Below, piece after piece: positions 23,095-25,571 of a stretch of DNA of 25,571 bases. The notes under the pieces are model-generated. The model ran no database searches. It saw nothing but the letters and a program-made list of their open reading frames with translations, and was not told where the DNA came from. A program made the translations under genes and the position numbers. The DNA is from a virus: positions 1 through 25,571 of IMG/VR virus record IMGVR_UViG_3300042451_001946; one strand, written 5' to 3'. The number at the start of each line of letters is the position of its first letter. Within the stretch, counting starts at the first letter, position 1.

Positions 23095-23634
23095 TTACTT
23101 CAGTTCTAGTCGGAAAGTGTCCATTTCCCACATGATGCCGATCGCTGAATAGCCGATGATGTCCATGATGGTGTCTTCGATCGACTCGTTGTTGGGCTTT
23201 CCGTTTTCCCCGTTAAGCAAATTCTCGAGCCGTGCGATTTTGTCGTGGGTTCTGATGAGGAGTCCGATGCGACCGAACCGTGAAATGTTTTCGTGCCCGT
23301 AGTCGTGCTGTTTGCGGAGCAGGGTCCGGTGAACGTCTACCGGGTTCAGTCCATAACCTTTGCGGTCAAGTTGCTGGCTGTACCGAAGCGCTACGCCGCC
23401 GAGCAGCAACCATCGACCGATTACGTCGTTGGGTGTGAACGGTTCGATTCTTTCGTCGTTTCGGTGATCGTCGTAAAACTTTTCCCAAACGTCTCGTAGG
23501 TGCTTTAGTGTGTCTCCTGTTGTTGGCAGGGTGAGGATGGTTGGGTAATCGTCTTGGACGGAAGCGATCGCTGCTACTGCTGCTAGTGATGCGTCGTCCC
23601 AACTTTCAAACGGGCGTACTTGGTCAATTGTCAT
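23095..23634 (-). CDS. Nmad1-like (DUF1599-type) phage protein
   Basis: The 179-residue all-helical product has a C-terminal half like the DUF1599/nucleotide-modification-associated domain 1 family: LRKQHDYGHENISRFGRIGLLIRTHDKIARLENLL (about residues 106-140), then NESIEDTIMDIIGYSAIGIM (about 148-167). The pattern 'KnhDYg......G......DK..Rl.nL......ES..D...D...Y' is typical. The family has been linked by genome context to nucleotide or DNA-base modification; its enzyme activity is not established. The first ~70 residues contain DDASLAAVAAIASVQDDYPTI and vary in the family. The start ATG 23634 overlaps the previous stop (ATGA) with GGAGG 4 bases upstream. Confidence 0.65.
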   Translation of the reverse strand: MTIDQVRPFESWDDASLAAVAAIASVQDDYPTILTLPTTGDTLKHLRDVWEKFYDDHRNDERIEPFTPNDVIGRWLLLGGVALRYSQQLDRKGYGLNPVDVHRTLLRKQHDYGHENISRFGRIGLLIRTHDKIARLENLLNGENGKPNNESIEDTIMDIIGYSAIGIMWEMDTFRLELK

Positions 23635-23909
23635 AGTTCCTCCAAGGAGAGTTCGGGTGGGCAGGTTGCTGCCGCTGCGATTGCTGCTTTTGCTAGGTCT
23701 TTGTGGATTTCTTCGGTTCCCATTTCTTGAACCATCATTTTTAGGGTGACAATGTTGATTGCCACGATGGTTTCATTGGGGTCAAGTGTTGGAATGGCGT
23801 GGAGGTCTTCGCCGTTGATGGCGTTGGGTTCCACAAGGATGATTTTAATTTTTTCTCCGTCTTGGTTTTCCATTATTCCGAAGATTTCGTCGTTCAGTTC
23901 TTCGTGCAT
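23631..23909 (-). CDS. Small acidic protein, unknown
   Basis: I choose ATG 23909, which overlaps the preceding stop (TGATG), giving 92 residues; the longer frame to 24035 lies inside the neighbouring gene and reads as basic nonsense. The sequence has a strand region (KIKIILVEPNAING), IPTLDPNETIVAINIVTLKMMVQEMG, and a C-terminal helix rich in alanine (HKDLAKAAIAAAATCPPELSLEEL). I do not recognise a family. It belongs to a coupled run of early genes from 24160 down to 23095. Confidence 0.5.
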   Translation of the reverse strand: MHEELNDEIFGIMENQDGEKIKIILVEPNAINGEDLHAIPTLDPNETIVAINIVTLKMMVQEMGTEEIHKDLAKAAIAAAATCPPELSLEEL

Positions 23910-24160
23910 CAGGCTCCGATCGTGATTTCGTCTACCCAGTAAGACTCGCCGCTGAACAGATCGAAGTATTCCTCGATGGCTTTTGACTTGTCTCTGGGGA
24001 TGCCAGCGGAAAGAGTCCAGTTTTCTACGATCCACTCGTAGAAGGCGTCCATAAGGCCGTCGTGGGTGGCGTGGACGAGGGTGGTGACCCCGTATTTGTG
24101 TTCGATGGAGCAGATGTGGACCTTGTGACCCACAATGCTCGGTGTTTCAGTAATGGTCAT
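23909..24160 (-). CDS. Small unknown phage protein
   Basis: The 83-residue product starts with strands (HKVHICSIEHKYGVTTLVHA) followed by an aromatic helix (DGLMDAFYEWIVENW) and ends KSKAIEEYFDLFSGESYWVDEITIGA. The 'YFDLFSGESYWVDEI' ending resembles small actinophage early proteins, but no function can be given. The start ATG 24160 has AAAGGAGA six bases upstream, the same ribosome site as the 24903 and 25203 genes. The gap to the preceding gene is 15 bases. Confidence 0.55.
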   Translation of the reverse strand: MTITETPSIVGHKVHICSIEHKYGVTTLVHATHDGLMDAFYEWIVENWTLSAGIPRDKSKAIEEYFDLFSGESYWVDEITIGA

Positions 24161-24175
24161 GTTGTTCTCCTTTGG

Positions 24176-24370
24176 TCAGGTGGGGTCGATTTCGATGTCT
24201 ACTGAACCGAGTCCGGTCTTGATCGGATCGATCCCGTAGTAGTTGGTCAGGGTAGTAGTCGCTGCGTCGATGATGGCGTCGTCGTTGTCTTCATGCTCGT
24301 CTTCGACGGTGACGGTGGTGGTGATGTGGGCGTAGTCACCGATGAAAGTGACGTTATACATAAGTGCCAT
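24176..24370 (-). CDS. Small acidic protein, unknown
   Basis: I choose ATG 24370 (64 residues), with GGAG 7 bases upstream; the longer frame from 24433 would run through the local promoter. The sequence is two strands (MALMYNVTFIGDYAHITTTVTVE), an acidic stretch (DEHEDNDDAIIDAATTTLTNYYG) and a final strand (GSVDIEID). It looks like a small alpha/beta domain; no family is recognised. The leader GGAGAACTGAAATG is shared with the 25203 gene. Confidence 0.5.
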   Translation of the reverse strand: MALMYNVTFIGDYAHITTTVTVEDEHEDNDDAIIDAATTTLTNYYGIDPIKTGLGSVDIEIDPT

Positions 24371-24404
24371 TTCAGTTCTCCGTTGGTAGTAGTTGATGTA
24401 GGTA

Positions 24405-24433
24405 AGTATGACATGTTTGTCTATGGTCGTCAA
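24405..24433 (-). promoter_or_regulatory. Early promoter copy 3
   Basis: On the - strand TTGACG (plus 24428-24433), 17 bases, then CATACT (plus 24405-24410). The -35 contains the TGA stop of the upstream gene. The GATTTGAC context is shared with the copies at 24956-24961 and 25257-25262. It drives the 24370 gene and probably the run down to 23095. Confidence 0.6.
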
Positions 24434-24903
24434 ATCTCGATAAGATCGACGTTGTACCTATCCCAAGCAGCAAGCGCAACATCTTCAGACAAAGTTGTCA
24501 CCACCGGCTCCTTAAACCAGTCCACGAAACCGATTTCTGCGCGATCCAAACCGCCGTCGATGTCAAGACGGAACTCGATCCAGCCAGCAGGCCCGCCACC
24601 GGCAAGTGTGATGCGAATAACTTTGTAGGCGTCGTAGCCGTATCCGCCCGTTTCGGCTAGGTGGGTTTGTAGGGCTTCGGATGCCTGCCATACGAGGTCG
24701 TCGGTGTTCGGGATGTCGAACCCGATGGCTTCGGCTAGCCGGTCGGCTTCTGCTGCCTCTTCGGGGTTGTTCTCTCGCCATTCGTAAAGAGTGCCGTCGC
24801 CGTTGGCGAGAATGGTTGCGAGGGCCTGTGCTTCAAGCGTTTCCTTGATGATGTAGTCGGTGAACGCTTTCGCTTGAGTTTCGTAGTTTGTGGTGTCGGT
24901 CAT
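24430..24903 (-). CDS. Acidic phage protein of unknown function
   Basis: The 157-residue acidic product starts with a helical part (TNYETQAKAFTDYIIKETLEAQALATILANGDGTLYEWRE), has EEAAEADRLAEAIGFDIP, then a beta-rich second half (YKVIRITLAGGGPAGWIEFRLDIDGGLDRAEIGFVDWFKEPV) and a helix (SEDVALAAWDRYNVD). The 'YEVRLLL..GGP..W.EF..D.....G...Y.DW' type ending recurs in phage hypothetical proteins; no activity is known to me. ATG 24903 has AAAGGAGA 5-6 bases upstream and a perfect consensus promoter 30 bases upstream. The stop lies within the -35 of the next promoter. The 3' part (24430-24600) is A/C-rich on +, the 5' part G/T-rich. Confidence 0.6.
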   Translation of the reverse strand: MTDTTNYETQAKAFTDYIIKETLEAQALATILANGDGTLYEWRENNPEEAAEADRLAEAIGFDIPNTDDLVWQASEALQTHLAETGGYGYDAYKVIRITLAGGGPAGWIEFRLDIDGGLDRAEIGFVDWFKEPVVTTLSEDVALAAWDRYNVDLIEI

Positions 24904-24932
24904 GTTGGTCTCCTTTTGTAGTAGGTGGTGTC

Positions 24933-24961
24933 ATTATAGGCCAAATGTAAAGCGATGTCAA
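24933..24961 (-). promoter_or_regulatory. Perfect consensus early promoter (copy 2)
   Basis: On the - strand TTGACA (plus 24956-24961), exactly 17 bases, TATAAT (plus 24933-24938): a full match to the sigma70/SigA consensus. The TGA stop of the 24958 gene is inside the -35. The leader to ATG 24903 is about 23 bases and contains ACCACCTACTA and AAAGGAGA. Confidence 0.8.
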
Positions 24962-25203
24962 ATCACTTGTTCGAGGCGCCCAACAGCACGAGCAAGAGCG
25001 TTGCTCGAAAGGTCACCATCGAAATAAGCGGTCACCGGCCAATACTCCTTACTCGCAAGAAGCACAAGAGCCTCCTCCGAGCCGCAGTCGGAACAGATTT
25101 CAGTTTCATTATCGGTTCGACTTAGCGCACCGGGGTAAGCCCCGGGCCTAGAGTTTGACGGGATGAACCCGTTACATCTCGGGCAAATCAGTTCGATGGT
25201 CAT
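24958..25203 (-). CDS. Small zinc-ribbon protein, unknown
   Basis: The 81-residue product has two CxxC knuckles: ICPRCNGFIP (C7, C10) and ICSDCGSEEAL (about C37, C40), spaced as in zinc ribbons. The rest (ALVLLASKEYWPVTAYFDGDLSSNALARAVGRLEQVI) includes a final helix. Such proteins occur among early phage genes and may bind nucleic acid or a host protein; that is inference. AAAGGAGA is 6 bases before ATG 25203, and a consensus promoter lies 31 bases upstream. The coding strand is G/T-rich (A/C on +), opposite to the neighbouring 5' half of the 24903 gene. Confidence 0.6.
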   Translation of the reverse strand: MTIELICPRCNGFIPSNSRPGAYPGALSRTDNETEICSDCGSEEALVLLASKEYWPVTAYFDGDLSSNALARAVGRLEQVI

Positions 25204-25233
25204 TTCAGTTCTCCTTTATTAGTAGGTGGTAAT

Positions 25234-25262
25234 AGTATAACTGGTTTGTCTAGGGATGTCAA
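25234..25262 (-). promoter_or_regulatory. Near-consensus early promoter (copy 1)
   Basis: On the - strand TTGACA (plus 25257-25262), 17 bases, TATACT (plus 25234-25239). The context GATTTGACATC, the downstream ACCACCTACTA (plus 25220-25230) and the AAAGGAGA ribosome site (plus 25210-25217) match the copy at 24933-24961, so promoter plus leader look duplicated. 25263-25318 holds no gene. Confidence 0.75.
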
Positions 25263-25318
25263 ATCGCGTGTGGGGTGAGCGACACGACACCGCCCACCCC
25301 ACACACACCTGTTAGTCG

Positions 25319-25570
25319 TCAGAAACCGGCACCGGCATCAGAAACAACCCTGTCACGAAGAGCCCACATTGCCTCCTCGAAAGCGTCCCAGTCCTCCTGA
25401 CCGTCCTCATCGGTTGTCAGTTCAGGCCACTCGTCGTTACTCAAATAGGCCTCACCGATAAGTTCGCCTGCCTGATGAACCGTTGCTCCGAGCAGACACG
25501 ATCCGCCCTCCTCGTACACAACCTCAAACAGCAAAGTTGGGAACCGCTTAGAGATGTTGGCTATTGCTTG
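25319..25570 (-). CDS. Unknown acidic protein, 5' partial at right edge
   Basis: The frame stays open to the window edge, and residues before the first internal TTG (25534) read QAIANISKRFPTLLFEVVYEE, which looks like genuine protein, so the gene starts outside the window. The visible 83 residues have 'ISKRFP...FEVVYEEGGSCLLGATVHQAGELIGEAY', then an acidic region (DEWPELTTDEDGQEDWDAFEEAMW). The 'a..lSk.fP...f...Y.EE......G......G' pattern recalls YubB/Api92-type ferredoxin-like phage and plasmid proteins of unknown role, a weak resemblance only. The coding strand is G/T-rich. Confidence 0.55.
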   Translation of the reverse strand, partial: QAIANISKRFPTLLFEVVYEEGGSCLLGATVHQAGELIGEAYLSNDEWPELTTDEDGQEDWDAFEEAMWALRDRVVSDAGAGF

Positions 25571-25571
25571 C

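Noticed and set aside
22715-23131. 138-codon open frame on the - strand across the noncoding region
   Set aside because: It overlaps the end of the 23095 gene, runs through all dyads and G-tracts, and its translation is basic, cysteine-scattered and without recognisable structure.
23910-24035. Longer N-terminus for the 23631 gene
   Set aside because: The extension is out of frame within the 23909-24160 gene and strongly basic; ATG 23909 overlaps the stop as TGATG.

Overview
The window looks like an internal piece of a tailed double-stranded DNA phage genome (Caudoviricetes), probably infecting an actinobacterium. The host inference rests on a WhiB-family iron-sulfur regulator (17725-18069), frequent GTG/TTG starts, and several small protein families I associate with actinophages. 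There are no rRNA, tRNA, transposase or integrase genes. Both edges cut through genes: 5' ends are missing at the left (+ strand) and at the right (- strand).

Layout. 2-4210 (+) is a baseplate and tail-tip block: gp25/gpW-like wedge protein, baseplate J-like protein, tail protein I-like protein and a collar-domain tail fibre. The gp25/J/I trio favours a contractile-type baseplate. 4256-5387 (+) holds four small genes, three with membrane segments, which are holin or lysis-accessory candidates. 5452-12806 (+) is an adhesion block: a beta-rich structural protein, a 1350-residue collagen-like fibre with three globular inserts, a small conserved particle protein, a 781-residue glycine-rich fibre with a LamG-like insert, and a small companion. 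12921-14005 (+) has a membrane-anchored SLT/lysozyme-like endolysin with its own promoter and 5' hairpin, then two unknown genes. 14002-15470 (-) is a two-gene cassette: a winged-helix regulator and a protein that resembles the anti-CRISPR AcrVA2 family. 15565-18069 (+) carries a small membrane protein, a DNA-binding-like protein, a metallophosphoesterase, an unknown gene and WhiB. 18069-18291 is a repeat-rich gap between convergent genes.

From 18292 to the right edge every protein gene is on the - strand. 18292-19506 contains two ribbon-helix-helix proteins, an unknown gene, and a third RHH-like protein. 19493-22721 is the replication block: a small-terminase-like HTH protein, a primase-helicase with zinc, TOPRIM and AAA parts, and two replisome-organizer-like proteins. 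22722-23094 is a dyad-rich noncoding region with a promoter inside a 15-bp inverted repeat. 23095-25570 holds small early-type genes, three of them behind near-consensus sigma70 promoters with matching Shine-Dalgarno leaders.

The most interesting items are: (i) the AcrVA2-like gene coupled by a 4-nt overlap to a winged-helix gene; (ii) a predicted ~70-nt + strand small RNA (about 18871-18940) with a perfectly spaced promoter, a terminator and a pyrimidine-rich loop complementary to the shared AAAGGAGA ribosome-binding sites of early genes in this window; (iii) the repeated promoter/leader cassettes; (iv) the dyad and G-tract region upstream of the replication operon; and (v) sharp switches between A/C-rich and G/T-rich sequence that fall inside intact genes. 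All functions are read from sequence and remembered family features; no searches were run.
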